From contig JAURNV010000027.1 in assembly GCA_030830005.1 (NCBI GenBank), positions 1-64,000 of the forward strand: 64,000 bases of DNA, in the 5' to 3' direction. Under the pieces are notes generated by a model. The model worked only from the letters and a program-made list of their open reading frames with translations, was not told the DNA's origin and did not search any database. A program made the translations under genes and the position numbers. This stretch comes from Flavobacteriaceae bacterium. Lineage in GTDB: Bacteria; Bacteroidota; Bacteroidia; Flavobacteriales; Flavobacteriaceae. Of this stretch, positions 38,268 to 47,533 are shown in pieces (position 1 is the first letter of the stretch; every line of letters starts with the position of its first letter).

Positions 38268-38679
38268 AAGGAGTATTATTTACAATTACAGAGAAGGTGA
38301 TTTCAGCAGTAGCTGCTAGAGTTAAGGAAACGGAACAATACTTGGTGAAAGACAAATGCGCCGCGCGATAAATTTTTTCAGGATTTACTTCGCCTGTCAC
38401 ATGTAGTGTAGCATGGATTTTGGTAAATAAAGACGGGGCAGCCTTGTCTTTTCGTGCTCCATCTACATCAATTTCTAATGAATCAAAAGTCACTTTTTGC
38501 TTATTTAAAATAGCGATGATATCAATACTAGAGCAACCTGCAACTGCCATAAGTAATAGTTCCATTGGACTAGCGCCTTGCGGTGTATCCCCAGTTTTGT
38601 TATCGATAGCAATTTGATGCCCTCGATCATTCTCAATTGTAGAAAAATATCCTGATTGGTTGGTTAACTTTATATTCAT
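38254..38679 (-). CDS. OsmC/Ohr family protein
   Basis: A 141-residue OsmC-like protein with both peroxidatic/resolving cysteines in place (AVAGCSSID and FTKYCSVSL). The family reduces organic hydroperoxides through thiols. Its location inside the methionine operon, overlapping metX by four bases and metZ by 14, is common in Flavobacteriia and suggests a thiol-protective or sulfur-related job; that is inference. Confidence 0.88.
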   Translation of the reverse strand: MNIKLTNQSGYFSTIENDRGHQIAIDNKTGDTPQGASPMELLLMAVAGCSSIDIIAILNKQKVTFDSLEIDVDGARKDKAAPSLFTKIHATLHVTGEVNPEKIYRAAHLSFTKYCSVSLTLAATAEITFSVIVNNTPYVPK

Positions 38680-39653
38680 AGGGTTAGTATTTTGGTTGTA
38701 AATACTTCGCTGAGTAGTGCATTAAGTTGATCATGTTCAATGAGAAACGCATCATGTCCGTGAATGGAAGTAATGGTTTTAAAAAACATATTGGGTTTTA
38801 CGTTCATCAATCGGCGATAGGTTTCGCGGTTGTCTTCGTGTGTAAAAAACAAATCCGTATCGATGGAAACTAGGTAAATATTGCCTGCTATTTTAGCCAC
38901 TACCTTTTCAAAGGAATCGCGGTCTTGACAAATATCAACAGTTCCCAAGAGGTGATTCATGGTCTTGTAAGCACGCACATCAAAACGTGCTGCGAGTTTA
39001 TTGCCATGATGCATTAACCAAGTTTCAACATTATAACGCTTAAGCTGAGGGTGCGTAGAACGTCCAAAACGCGATTTAAACGACTGTGGTGTGCGGTAAC
39101 ACAACATGGCATGAATACGTGCATCTTCCAGTGGATTGTCCGAATTTTTTAGTAGTCGCTCCTGCAATAAAACATTAGCCAATATCCAATCCGACGACTG
39201 CCAATGACATGCTATTGGAATTACATTTTGAATAAAATTTGGATGAGAAACCGCCATTTCCCACGCTAATGCACCTCCAATTGAGCCTCCAATGGCAGCA
39301 TAAAGCTGTTTTACACCAAGCTCGCCTAAAACAACCTTAAATGCTTCCGACACGTCACGTAAAATCCAATCTTGATAATCAACTAAAAAATTGTCATCAT
39401 ATCCATTTCCAGGAAAGTTAAAAGCGATAACACTATATACTTCCGTATCGATCAACATCCTTGGTCCAATAATATCATTCCACCATCCTTCTTTGCCTGT
39501 AACATTAGAGTTACCTGTTAGTGAATGATTGACTAATACCACAGGTGCTTTATCTAACGGCTGCCCAAATACTTGGTAAGAAAGCGACAAAGAAATAACT
39601 TTACCGCTGCACAATTGAAAAGAAGGAAGTAAATGTTTTTGAAGTGACGACAT
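38676..39653 (-). CDS. metX: Homoserine O-acyltransferase (MetX-like, alpha/beta hydrolase)
   Basis: Activates homoserine by acylation (acetyl-CoA most likely) for direct sulfhydrylation. Alpha/beta-hydrolase landmarks: LVNHSLTGNSNV, nucleophile elbow GGSIGGALAWEMA, IACHWQSSDWILAN typical of MetX, and the terminal His in SIHGHDAFLIEHDQL. At 325 residues it is a little short for MetX. Acetyl- versus succinyl-specificity is not decided here. It lies 23 bases after metY. Confidence 0.9.
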   Translation of the reverse strand: MSSLQKHLLPSFQLCSGKVISLSLSYQVFGQPLDKAPVVLVNHSLTGNSNVTGKEGWWNDIIGPRMLIDTEVYSVIAFNFPGNGYDDNFLVDYQDWILRDVSEAFKVVLGELGVKQLYAAIGGSIGGALAWEMAVSHPNFIQNVIPIACHWQSSDWILANVLLQERLLKNSDNPLEDARIHAMLCYRTPQSFKSRFGRSTHPQLKRYNVETWLMHHGNKLAARFDVRAYKTMNHLLGTVDICQDRDSFEKVVAKIAGNIYLVSIDTDLFFTHEDNRETYRRLMNVKPNMFFKTITSIHGHDAFLIEHDQLNALLSEVFTTKILTL

Positions 39654-39676
39654 ATTGCCAATAACCCTTTTAAATT

Positions 39677-40951
39677 TTATAACGTGTCAAATGCAGCTTG
39701 AAGGTCTGCCTTCAAATCATTAATATCCTCCAACCCAACAGATAAACGGATAAGATCGTTTGTTACTCCTGTATCTTCTTGTTGTTCAGGTGTAAGCTGC
39801 TGATGAGTAGTACTTGCGTTATGAATAATCAAGGATTTAGAATCTCCAAAGTTTGCAAGCAATGAGAAAATTTTGGTGTTATCCGCAATTTTCTTTGCCG
39901 CTTCAAATCCGCCTCTAGCACCAAATGTCACTACTCCGCTTTGTCCTTTAGAAAGGTATTCGTCAGAGAGTGCTTTATATTTACTGGATTCCAATCCAGG
40001 ATAATTTACCCACTCCACGGCGTCGTTTTCACTTAACCATTTTGCTAATTCGAGTGCATTTTGACTATGCTTTTGCATTCTTACCTCAAGAGTTTCAAGG
40101 CCTTGAATAATCTGGAAAGAGTTAAACGGACTTATGGAACCTCCTAAGTCACGTAGTCCTTCAATACGAACACGAGCAATATATGCTGCAGGACCAAGCG
40201 CTTCGTGATAATTGAGTCCATGATAGGATGGAGACGGAGAAGTAAATTCAGGAAACTTACCGCTAGACCAATCAAATGTTCCTGCATCAATAATCACACC
40301 CCCCATAGCTGTTCCATTACCGTTGATGTATTTAGTAAGCGAGTGAATTACAATGTTTGCTCCATGCTCAATAGGGTTTAATAGTGCAGGCGTAGCTACC
40401 GTATTATCTACCATAAAAGGAATTTTATGCTTTTTAGCAACTTCGGAAATTGATTTTAAGTCTAATACATCCAATTTTGGATTCCCTAATGATTCTGCAA
40501 AAATCAAACGGGTATTATCTTGTATCGCTTTATCAAAGTTTGATACATCGTTTGGATCAACAAATGTGGTTGTAATGCCAAATCGTGGCAACATAGACTT
40601 TAGCATATTGTAAGAACCTCCATACAAGCTATTTGATGAAACAATATGATCCCCTGCTTTTAAGAAAGTCAAAATTCCTGTTGATGCAGCTGCCGTTCCA
40701 GAGCAAGTTGCCACTGCAGCAATACCACCCTCAAGAGCAGCCATCCGCTGTTCTAACACATCAGTTGTTGGATTATTTAATCGGGTGTAGATATAGCCAG
40801 GCTCTGCAAGAGCAAATAAGTTGGCCGCATGCTCGGCGTTCTTAAAAACGTACGAGGTGGATTGGTACAACGGTACTGCTCGCGTTCCCTGTGTTTGGGT
40901 TACATCATGCCCAACATGAAGGGCATTGGTTGAAAATTTAGTATTACTCAT
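39677..40951 (-). CDS. metY: O-acetylhomoserine sulfhydrylase
   Basis: A 424-residue PLP enzyme that makes homocysteine from O-acetylhomoserine and sulfide. It opens with TNALHVGHDVTQTQGTRAVP. The lysine is in HSLTKYINGNGTAMGG, and the MetY-type insertion with FPEFTSPSPSYHGLNYHE follows. The ending (HQQLTPEQQEDTGVTNDLIR) is also MetY-like. It starts four bases after metK. Confidence 0.93.
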   Translation of the reverse strand: MSNTKFSTNALHVGHDVTQTQGTRAVPLYQSTSYVFKNAEHAANLFALAEPGYIYTRLNNPTTDVLEQRMAALEGGIAAVATCSGTAAASTGILTFLKAGDHIVSSNSLYGGSYNMLKSMLPRFGITTTFVDPNDVSNFDKAIQDNTRLIFAESLGNPKLDVLDLKSISEVAKKHKIPFMVDNTVATPALLNPIEHGANIVIHSLTKYINGNGTAMGGVIIDAGTFDWSSGKFPEFTSPSPSYHGLNYHEALGPAAYIARVRIEGLRDLGGSISPFNSFQIIQGLETLEVRMQKHSQNALELAKWLSENDAVEWVNYPGLESSKYKALSDEYLSKGQSGVVTFGARGGFEAAKKIADNTKIFSLLANFGDSKSLIIHNASTTHQQLTPEQQEDTGVTNDLIRLSVGLEDINDLKADLQAAFDTL

Positions 40952-40955
40952 ATAA

Positions 40956-42209
40956 TTATGTTAAAAATTGATTTTTGAAAGTGGTTACTAAGTCGAGTTT
41001 TTCCCACGTGAATAATTCCACTGTACAGTCTATGCGACCGTTATAAGGTGACTCGAATGTCTTTGTTACAGTTTTGGGTACTCTACCCATATGCCCATAA
41101 GCTGCTGTCTCTAGATAAATAGGGTTTCTGAGCTTTAGTCGTTTTTCAATGCCGTATGGGGTTAAATCAACAAGGCTTGAAATGTTCTTAGCAATTTCAG
41201 AATCACTCATAAGGGTTTTAGCCGTTCCATAAGTATTGATGAAAATCGATGTTGGTGCAGCTACCCCAATGGCATAGCTCAACTGAACAAGAACCTCGCT
41301 ACAAACACCCGCCGCAACTAAGTTTTTAGCAATGTGACGTGCAGCATATGCTGCGCTTCTATCTACTTTAGATGGATCTTTCCCGCTAAATGCACCTCCG
41401 CCGTGAGCGCCTTTTCCCCCATATGTGTCTACAATTATTTTACGACCAGTAAGTCCAGTATCGCCATGAGGTCCTCCGATTACAAACTTTCCCGTTGGGT
41501 TGATATGGTAGGAGATGTCTTTTCCAAATAAGGCTTGTATTCCCTCTGGATAACTGGAAATTACTTTCGGCATCACTATATCGGTCAAATCTTTTCTGAT
41601 TTTGGCTAACATTGCCTCGTCTTCGTCAAACGCATCGTGTTGGGTAGAAATCACAATGGTGTCTACACGAATAGGATGATGGTCATCAGAATATTCTAAG
41701 GTTACCTGCGATTTTGCATCTGGTCTTAAATATGGAATTTGTGATTTCTCGCGTCTAAATTCGGAAAGTGTACGCATGATATTGTGGGCAATATCCAGCG
41801 CCAAAGGCATGTAGTTTTCGGTTTCATTATTGGCGTATCCAAACATAATACCTTGGTCTCCAGCCCCTTGCTGAGCGTCTTCTTCTCGTTCTACTCCCTG
41901 ATTGATGTCGGCAGATTGTTCGTGAATAAGTGAAATTACACCACACGAATCTCCCGAAAATTGGTAGGCATCCTCGGTATATCCAATTCGGTTAATGGTG
42001 TCTCGTGCTATAGACTGAAGGTCTAAATACGTTTTGCTTTTTACTTCTCCTGCAACAATTGCTTGACCTGTGGTCACTAAAGTTTCGCAGGCAACCTTAC
42101 TATTGGGGTCAAAGGCGATAAAATGATCTAATAGTGCATCGCTAATTTGATCTGAAACTTTATCTGGGTGTCCTTCACCTACTGATTCTGATGTGAAAAA
42201 ATATGACAT
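40956..42209 (-). CDS. metK: S-adenosylmethionine synthetase
   Basis: Makes SAM from methionine and ATP. Signatures: [20 protein letters not shown] at the start, [12 protein letters not shown] (ATP site), [20 protein letters not shown] and [19 protein letters not shown] (P-loop). Length 417. It is the first gene of the methionine operon and follows a SAM-sensing leader, so the enzyme product can repress its own pathway. Confidence 0.97.
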   Translation of the reverse strand: MSYFFTSESVGEGHPDKVSDQISDALLDHFIAFDPNSKVACETLVTTGQAIVAGEVKSKTYLDLQSIARDTINRIGYTEDAYQFSGDSCGVISLIHEQSADINQGVEREEDAQQGAGDQGIMFGYANNETENYMPLALDIAHNIMRTLSEFRREKSQIPYLRPDAKSQVTLEYSDDHHPIRVDTIVISTQHDAFDEDEAMLAKIRKDLTDIVMPKVISSYPEGIQALFGKDISYHINPTGKFVIGGPHGDTGLTGRKIIVDTYGGKGAHGGGAFSGKDPSKVDRSAAYAARHIAKNLVAAGVCSEVLVQLSYAIGVAAPTSIFINTYGTAKTLMSDSEIAKNISSLVDLTPYGIEKRLKLRNPIYLETAAYGHMGRVPKTVTKTFESPYNGRIDCTVELFTWEKLDLVTTFKNQFLT

Positions 42210-42258
42210 ATACTTGCTTTTTTGAAGAATTGAGACCGATTGTACTCATAAAAAGCAA

Positions 42259-42309
42259 GCTGTTTTAGCAGTTTTTTTGAGAGGTTGCAATCAGTCAAAT
42301 CCTTCCTCT
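42259..42309 (-). ncRNA. SAM-II-type riboswitch of the metK-metF operon
   Basis: On the minus strand P1 pairs AGAGG (42309-42305) with CCTCT (42284-42280). The loop contains GGATTTGACTGATTGCAA, matching the SAM-II core pattern GAUUUaAC-x-G-x-AUUGCAA, and the 3' segment contains the conserved GCTAAAA. A pseudoknot is possible between CTG of the loop and CAG after GCTAAAA. A further hairpin (CTTGCTTTTT at 42259-42250 with AAAAAGCAAG at 42222-42213) ends four bases before the metK ATG, so control is probably translational. The class was defined mainly in Alphaproteobacteria; the match here is by eye. Confidence 0.82.
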
Positions 42310-42316
42310 GGTGGCA

Positions 42317-42347
42317 CAAATATACAACCTCCTCAAAAAAATACAAT
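42317..42347 (-). promoter_or_regulatory. Methionine operon promoter
   Basis: Minus-strand ATTG (-33, 42347-42344), 19 bases, then TATATTTG (-7, 42324-42317). The expected start falls at the 5' edge of the riboswitch P1 stem, so the RNA begins with the aptamer. Confidence 0.78.
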
Positions 42348-42353
42348 ACTTTC

Positions 42354-43340
42354 TTAACGGAAACTGAAAGAAACACCCGCATTTAGGGTGTTAAACTCCT
42401 GAAGAGTATAGTTGGCAAAGATTTTTAAGAATAATAGGTTGGCTCTAAGCCCAATCAATGCATGAGTTCCCGTATACGTGTTTTCAGATTTTAGTGGGTC
42501 TTTAAGGGATCTAGTAGTCATGTCGGCTAAGGAAATTTCATAATTCCCTAACATTTGCATGCTAGCATCTCCTTTGCCATAGCCAAAACCACCCACAACG
42601 CTAATTATTGGAAAGTCTAATGAGGCCAAGGCTTGGATTAAAAATGTATCAACATCATAAGTGATTTTTTGGTTTGAATTGGTACTACTCAATTGGTAAT
42701 CAATATTCATTTTGGAATATGCTGCAATGGCTGATACATTTAAAGGGAGTTTATCTAGTAAGCCCAAATATTGCATCAAGTTATGCTTTAGTGCAACACC
42801 CGTAAGTCCAAATTCAGCACCTTGATTTTCAATTTTTGGAATGTATCTAATAATAATGTCTGTATCAAAAAATAATCCCACTCCCGCTTGTATGTATGGC
42901 GTAGGTAACGAATTCATAACCAAATCATCTTCAATACCCCCCGGTAAAGTAATTGATTGAGTAATTGAAGTTCCTGGAAGAGTATAAGTAAATTCGGTTC
43001 CCACATCTTTACCAAATATTGTGCTGGAAGAATTAGAACTTGGAAGAAGTTGTTTAAGTCCCAAACTATTAGGATTAAAGGACTTTGCTCCATCAGAAAC
43101 ACTGGGAGAAACTGCTCCAAAGGTAAGGTCAAAACCGAATTTCTTGTGCGTCTTTGCTGATGATGCCCATCCGCTATTAAGGCTGTATGTAAGCGATTGG
43201 CCCAAGGGTGCAACATAGGCGTCTACCAGAAGTTGAGCGTCTTCTGTTGTGGCTGCTAAGACGCTATCGAGGTTGTCGAAAAGTTGTGCGGAAGAGAAAA
43301 AGGTTGATAAAAAAGCGAAAAATAAAATAAGGCGTTTCAT
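42354..43340 (-). CDS. DUF6588-like outer-membrane/exported protein
   Basis: A 328-residue protein with a cleavable signal peptide (MKRLILFFAFLSTFFSSAQ). After it come alternating hydrophobic/polar stretches ending in aromatic residues, and the C-terminus reads LNAGVSFSFR, typical of an outer-membrane beta-barrel. It resembles the DUF6588 family of Bacteroidetes; I am not certain of the family and no function is known to me. Its stop lies only 30 bases before the metK promoter -7 box, on the same strand, but the riboswitch separates the two units. Confidence 0.75.
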   Translation of the reverse strand: MKRLILFFAFLSTFFSSAQLFDNLDSVLAATTEDAQLLVDAYVAPLGQSLTYSLNSGWASSAKTHKKFGFDLTFGAVSPSVSDGAKSFNPNSLGLKQLLPSSNSSSTIFGKDVGTEFTYTLPGTSITQSITLPGGIEDDLVMNSLPTPYIQAGVGLFFDTDIIIRYIPKIENQGAEFGLTGVALKHNLMQYLGLLDKLPLNVSAIAAYSKMNIDYQLSSTNSNQKITYDVDTFLIQALASLDFPIISVVGGFGYGKGDASMQMLGNYEISLADMTTRSLKDPLKSENTYTGTHALIGLRANLLFLKIFANYTLQEFNTLNAGVSFSFR

Positions 43341-43365
43341 AATAAGAGGTTTAAGTTTAATGATT

Positions 43366-43373
43366 CAAATATA
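43366..43373 (-). promoter_or_regulatory. -7 box for the DUF6588-like gene
   Basis: Minus-strand TATATTTG, 25 bases before the ATG. No -33 element at 19-21 bases is evident. Confidence 0.45.
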
Positions 43374-43473
43374 TAACAAAGGGAAGCTTATTCTTTACAA
43401 AGAGTGAGATTAGAACCAATTTATATGAATTTCTTTTTGGAAAGATACTTATATTGTGGCTTAATTTTTTAGT

Positions 43474-44094
43474 ATGCATATAGCCATAGCGGGAAACATA
43501 GGAGCCGGAAAAACATCGCTAACCGAGTTGTTACATAAACATTATAACTGGGAAGCCCTATATGAAGATGTTGTTAAAAATCCATACTTAGACGACTTTT
43601 ATGCAGAAATGGAACGTTGGTCATTTAATCTTCAGATTTATTTTCTAAACAGTAGGTTTCGACAGCTATTAGAAATCCAAAAGAACGGCAACAATGTTGT
43701 TCAAGATCGCTCCATATATGAAGACGCACACATATTTGCGCCCAACTTACATGCTATGGGACTTATGACGCACCGTGATTTTAGCAACTATACAGCAGTC
43801 TTTGAATTGATGGAATCTTTAGTCAAAGGCCCGGATTTGATGATTTACCTAAGAAGTTCTATATCAAACTTGGTATCGCAAATTCATAAACGCGGTAGAG
43901 AGTATGAAAACTCTATAAGCATTGAATATTTGAGTAGGCTCAACGAACGTTACGAAGCCTGGGTACACAATTATGACAAAGGAAAGCTACTTATTATTGA
44001 TGTAGATGAGCTTAACTTTGTTGACATCAAAGAAGACCTTGGCGTTGTAATTGAAAAAATTGATGCCGAGCTAAGCGGACTTTTCGCAAGTTAA
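43474..44094 (+). CDS. Deoxynucleoside kinase
   Basis: Phosphorylates deoxynucleosides for salvage. The P-loop GNIGAGKTSLTELL is at residues 7-20, the DRS motif (VVQDRSIYEDAHIFA) around residue 80, and the lid Arg region is QIHKRGREYENSI. Length 206 matches the dNK/dGK family. It converges with the pyrophosphatase gene, overlapping by four bases. Confidence 0.92.
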   Translation: MHIAIAGNIGAGKTSLTELLHKHYNWEALYEDVVKNPYLDDFYAEMERWSFNLQIYFLNSRFRQLLEIQKNGNNVVQDRSIYEDAHIFAPNLHAMGLMTHRDFSNYTAVFELMESLVKGPDLMIYLRSSISNLVSQIHKRGREYENSISIEYLSRLNERYEAWVHNYDKGKLLIIDVDELNFVDIKEDLGVVIEKIDAELSGLFAS

Positions 44095-46421
44095 AGTGCT
44101 TTTTCAGCGTTTTGTAAAGCTGCTTTAACTTCTGCTTCGCTTCCTTCAAAAACCTTTACTTTCTCTATTTCTTTACCTTCTTTCAATGATATAACGGTTA
44201 GGGTACCTTTTGCCACACCCTCATCTGTACGTTCTATACGTACATCAACCTGTAAGACCTCTTCTGCGCCATGCCCTTCACCCAAAAGTGGCGCTAGGAC
44301 AAGACCAATCAAACATGTCAGTTTAATAAGAATATTCATGGATGGCCCTGAAGTATCTTTAAATGGATCTCCAACGGTATCACCAGTAACGGCAGCTTTA
44401 TGTGCATCGCTTCCTTTATAAACCATTTCACCATCTATTTCTACACCAGCCTCAAAAGACTTTTTAGCGTTGTCCCAAGCACCGCCAGCGTTGTTTTGAA
44501 AAATTGCCCACATAACACCCGAAACACAAACTCCAGCCATATATCCGCCAAGGGGTTCTGCTCCGAATAATAAACCTATAATAATTGGAGTAATAATGGT
44601 AATAAGTCCAGGTATTAGCATTTCTTTTAGGGCAGCTTTGGTAGAAATATCCACACATTTAGCATACTCGGGTTTTCCTTTTCCTTCAAGAATTCCTGGG
44701 ATTTCTTTAAATTGTCGACGTACCTCATAAACCATTTCCATAGCAGCTTTTCCAACAGACTGCATGGCAAGGGCAGAAAACACAACCGGAATCATTCCGC
44801 CCACAAAAAGCATCGCAAGAACGTCTGCTTTAAAAATATTTATTCCATCAATACCCGTAAAAGTTACATAGGCAGCAAAAAGGGCGAGTGCGGTTAGCGC
44901 CGCAGAAGCAATAGCAAATCCTTTGCCAACCGCCGCAGTAGTATTCCCTACAGAATCTAAAATATCGGTACGCTCACGGACCTCTGGGTCAAGTTCACTC
45001 ATTTCGGCTACCCCCCCAGCATTATCAGCAATAGGACCAAAAGCATCAATTGCCAACTGCATTGCCGTTGTAGCCATCATGGCAGATGCGGCAAGGGCAA
45101 CCCCATAAAATCCTGCCAAAGTATACGAAGCAAAAATTGCAGCAGCAAAAAGGATTACAGATAAAAATGTAGATTTCATTCCAACAGCCAGACCAGCAAT
45201 AATATTTGTTGCAGCTCCTGTAGAACTATTTTGGACGATATCCATGACGGGCTTTTTGCCTAAAGAGGTGTAATATGCCGTTACCATAGAAATAAGAGCG
45301 CCTACGGCAAGGCCAATACAAGCTGCCCAAAACACATTAATGGAAGGAACTAAAATGACCCCTTCACCAAAAAAATCCATATTTATAGTTTTTGGAAGCA
45401 TGCAATCAATGAAGAACCAACTTGCACCAAGAGTAAGTAAAATGGCAACCCAGTTACCTGTGTCAAGAGCTCTTTGAACTTGAACCTCTTTAGCATCGTT
45501 ATTTTTTATACGAACAAAAAGTGTTCCAACTATAGATGCTACAACACCAAAACCAGCAATTACTAGTGGAAGTAAAATAGGTCCCATCCCATTAAAATCT
45601 GTTAACACTGTACCTGCATCTGAAATATCTTTAATAACATAGTTTCCAAGTACCATAGCGGCAAGTACTGTTGCCACATAAGATCCGAACAAATCAGCAC
45701 CCATACCAGCTACATCACCTACATTATCTCCAACATTATCAGCAATCGTTGCAGGATTTCGAGGGTCATCTTCAGGGATACCCGCCTCTACTTTACCTAC
45801 CAAATCAGCGCCTACATCGGCGGCTTTTGTATAAATTCCTCCACCTACTCTTGCAAAAAGCGCAATAGACTCAGCACCCAGAGAAAACCCAGCTAAGGTT
45901 TCAAGAACCAAAGTCATTTGTGTGTAAAAATCTCCGCTTTCGCCGATAAATTTTCCAATAAAAAACAAAAACAATAAGCTCAAGCCTAAAACGGCTAGCC
46001 CTGCTACTCCAAGCCCCATTACCGTGCCTCCACCAAAAGAAACTTTTAATGCGTTTGGCAAACTTGTTTTTGCAGCTTCTGCAGTCCTTGCATTAGCGTC
46101 TGTGGCAATGCGCATACCTATATTGCCTGCAAAAGCACTAAAAATGGCTCCTAAAATAAACGCAGGCACAATCATCCAGTGGGTAGTGTCAACAAGAGTT
46201 GAAACAAAGTACAAGGCAATTGATGCGCCCAATACAAAGAAAAATAAAAGGCGATATTCAGCACTCAAAAAGGCTAGTGCACCCTCTTTGATAGCACTTG
46301 AAATTTCTTGCATTTTGGATCCACCAGCAGATTGTTTGCGAACCCATTGGGCTTTAACAAGCATTACTAATAAGCCGATTACAGCTAAGACAACTGGAAC
46401 ATAAAAAATAAATGAACTCAT
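44091..46421 (-). CDS. hppA: Membrane-bound ion-pumping pyrophosphatase (K+-dependent type)
   Basis: A 776-residue membrane pyrophosphatase with about 16 hydrophobic helices, coupling PPi hydrolysis to export of H+ or Na+. Catalytic segments are [20 protein letters not shown] (residues ~201-220) and the [11 protein letters not shown] loop. [12 protein letters not shown] has Ala where K+-independent enzymes have Lys, so K+ dependence is expected. At position 246, where Na+-pumping enzymes carry a gate Glu, the residue is Gly (ADLFGSY), so the pumped ion cannot be inferred simply. A soluble C-terminal extension of ~55 residues ([15 protein letters not shown] onward) is an addition to the core. 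Confidence 0.93.
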   Translation of the reverse strand: MSSFIFYVPVVLAVIGLLVMLVKAQWVRKQSAGGSKMQEISSAIKEGALAFLSAEYRLLFFFVLGASIALYFVSTLVDTTHWMIVPAFILGAIFSAFAGNIGMRIATDANARTAEAAKTSLPNALKVSFGGGTVMGLGVAGLAVLGLSLLFLFFIGKFIGESGDFYTQMTLVLETLAGFSLGAESIALFARVGGGIYTKAADVGADLVGKVEAGIPEDDPRNPATIADNVGDNVGDVAGMGADLFGSYVATVLAAMVLGNYVIKDISDAGTVLTDFNGMGPILLPLVIAGFGVVASIVGTLFVRIKNNDAKEVQVQRALDTGNWVAILLTLGASWFFIDCMLPKTINMDFFGEGVILVPSINVFWAACIGLAVGALISMVTAYYTSLGKKPVMDIVQNSSTGAATNIIAGLAVGMKSTFLSVILFAAAIFASYTLAGFYGVALAASAMMATTAMQLAIDAFGPIADNAGGVAEMSELDPEVRERTDILDSVGNTTAAVGKGFAIASAALTALALFAAYVTFTGIDGINIFKADVLAMLFVGGMIPVVFSALAMQSVGKAAMEMVYEVRRQFKEIPGILEGKGKPEYAKCVDISTKAALKEMLIPGLITIITPIIIGLLFGAEPLGGYMAGVCVSGVMWAIFQNNAGGAWDNAKKSFEAGVEIDGEMVYKGSDAHKAAVTGDTVGDPFKDTSGPSMNILIKLTCLIGLVLAPLLGEGHGAEEVLQVDVRIERTDEGVAKGTLTVISLKEGKEIEKVKVFEGSEAEVKAALQNAEKAL

Positions 46422-46440
46422 ATTTAAAGAAATGATTGGT

Positions 46441-47415
46441 TTAGTTTAAAACTTTTTTTACAGCACGAATTACATCTTCATGATTGGGAAGCCATTCTTG
46501 AAGCAGCACTGGAGAATACGGTGCAGGAGTATCTGCTGTATTGATTTTTTGAATAGGAGCATCCAAGTAATCAAATATTTGATTTTGAACTTGATACGTA
46601 ATTTCAGTCGAGATATTTCCAAAAGGCCATGACTCTTCTAAAATAACCAAACGATTCGTTTTTTTCACCGACTCAATAATGGTATTGATATCTAATGGAC
46701 GAATGGTTCTTAAGTCAATAAGCTCGCATGAAATATTTTCTTTTGACAATGCCTCAGCGGCTTTTTGTGCTTCTTTAAAAATTTTACCGAAAGACACCAA
46801 AGTAACATCAGTGCCTTGTTGTTTAATGTCAGCAACTCCAATAGGAAGAACATACTCGCCTTCTGGAACTTCTCCTTTATCACCATACATTTGCTCAGAC
46901 TCCATAAAAATTACAGGGTCATTGTCCCGAATTGCGGCTTTTAATAGTCCCTTTGCATCGTATGGGTTAGAGGGAACTATAACCTTGAGGCCTGGGCAAT
47001 TGGCGTACCAACTTTCAAATGCTTGAGAATGAGTTGCCGCAAGTTGACCTGCTGAAGCTGTAGGTCCTCGAAAAACTATTGGACAAGGAAATTGACCTCC
47101 TGACATTTGACGGATTTTTGCGGCATTATTTATGATTTGATCAATACCAACAAGGGCAAAGTTAAAGGTCATAAATTCGATGATTGGTCGATTTCCAGTC
47201 ATAGTTGAGCCTACACCTATTCCAGCAAATCCAAGTTCAGAAATTGGTGTGTCGATAACACGTTTTTCGCCAAACTCATCCAACATACCTTTTGAGGCTT
47301 TGTAAGCTCCGTTGTATTCGGCAACTTCCTCACCCATAAGATAGATACTTTCATCTCGGCGCATTTCCTCAGTCATGGCCTCACAAATAGCTTCTCTGAA
47401 TTGAATGGTTCTCAT
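46441..47415 (-). CDS. pdhB: Pyruvate dehydrogenase E1 component, beta subunit
   Basis: Transketolase-like beta subunit of the E1 pyruvate decarboxylase. It begins MRTIQFREAICEAMTEEM and contains YLMGEEVAEYNGAYKASKG, DTPISELGFAGIGVGS and the C-terminal LRTIRPLDINTI motif. Length ~325. The open frame extends 40 codons further upstream, but that part lies across the promoter and is not homologous, so the ATG at 47415 is chosen. The alpha subunit is not in this window. Confidence 0.95.
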   Translation of the reverse strand: MRTIQFREAICEAMTEEMRRDESIYLMGEEVAEYNGAYKASKGMLDEFGEKRVIDTPISELGFAGIGVGSTMTGNRPIIEFMTFNFALVGIDQIINNAAKIRQMSGGQFPCPIVFRGPTASAGQLAATHSQAFESWYANCPGLKVIVPSNPYDAKGLLKAAIRDNDPVIFMESEQMYGDKGEVPEGEYVLPIGVADIKQQGTDVTLVSFGKIFKEAQKAAEALSKENISCELIDLRTIRPLDINTIIESVKKTNRLVILEESWPFGNISTEITYQVQNQIFDYLDAPIQKINTADTPAPYSPVLLQEWLPNHEDVIRAVKKVLN

Positions 47416-47432
47416 AGCTGGTTTAAGTGGCG

Positions 47433-47463
47433 CAAAAGTAGCAATAAAATGACCAATCACAAA
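47433..47463 (-). promoter_or_regulatory. pdhB promoter
   Basis: Minus-strand TTTG (-33, 47463-47460), 19 bases, TACTTTTG (-7, 47440-47433). It fits the consensus exactly and leaves a leader of roughly 10 bases. Confidence 0.8.
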
Positions 47464-47508
47464 AGAGTTTGTTTTATTATGCGTGCATAATAAATTTAAT
47501 CTTTTTTG

Positions 47509-47516
47509 TACATTTG
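47509..47516 (+). promoter_or_regulatory. -7 box for etfB-etfA
   Basis: TACATTTG matches TAnnTTTG, 17 bases before the etfB ATG. No clear -33 element is seen. Confidence 0.5.
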
Positions 47517-47533
47517 TAAAAAATCCAACTCTC

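Noticed and set aside
37089-40951. Duplicate gene (metY and metZ) as a recent tandem duplication
   Set aside because: The two proteins differ in length, insertions and N-terminal motifs. They belong to distinct subfamilies that commonly co-occur.
42213-42259. Intrinsic terminator in front of metK
   Set aside because: The CTTGCTTTTT/AAAAAGCAAG hairpin is followed by TATATG, not a T run, and ends at the start codon. A translational role fits better.
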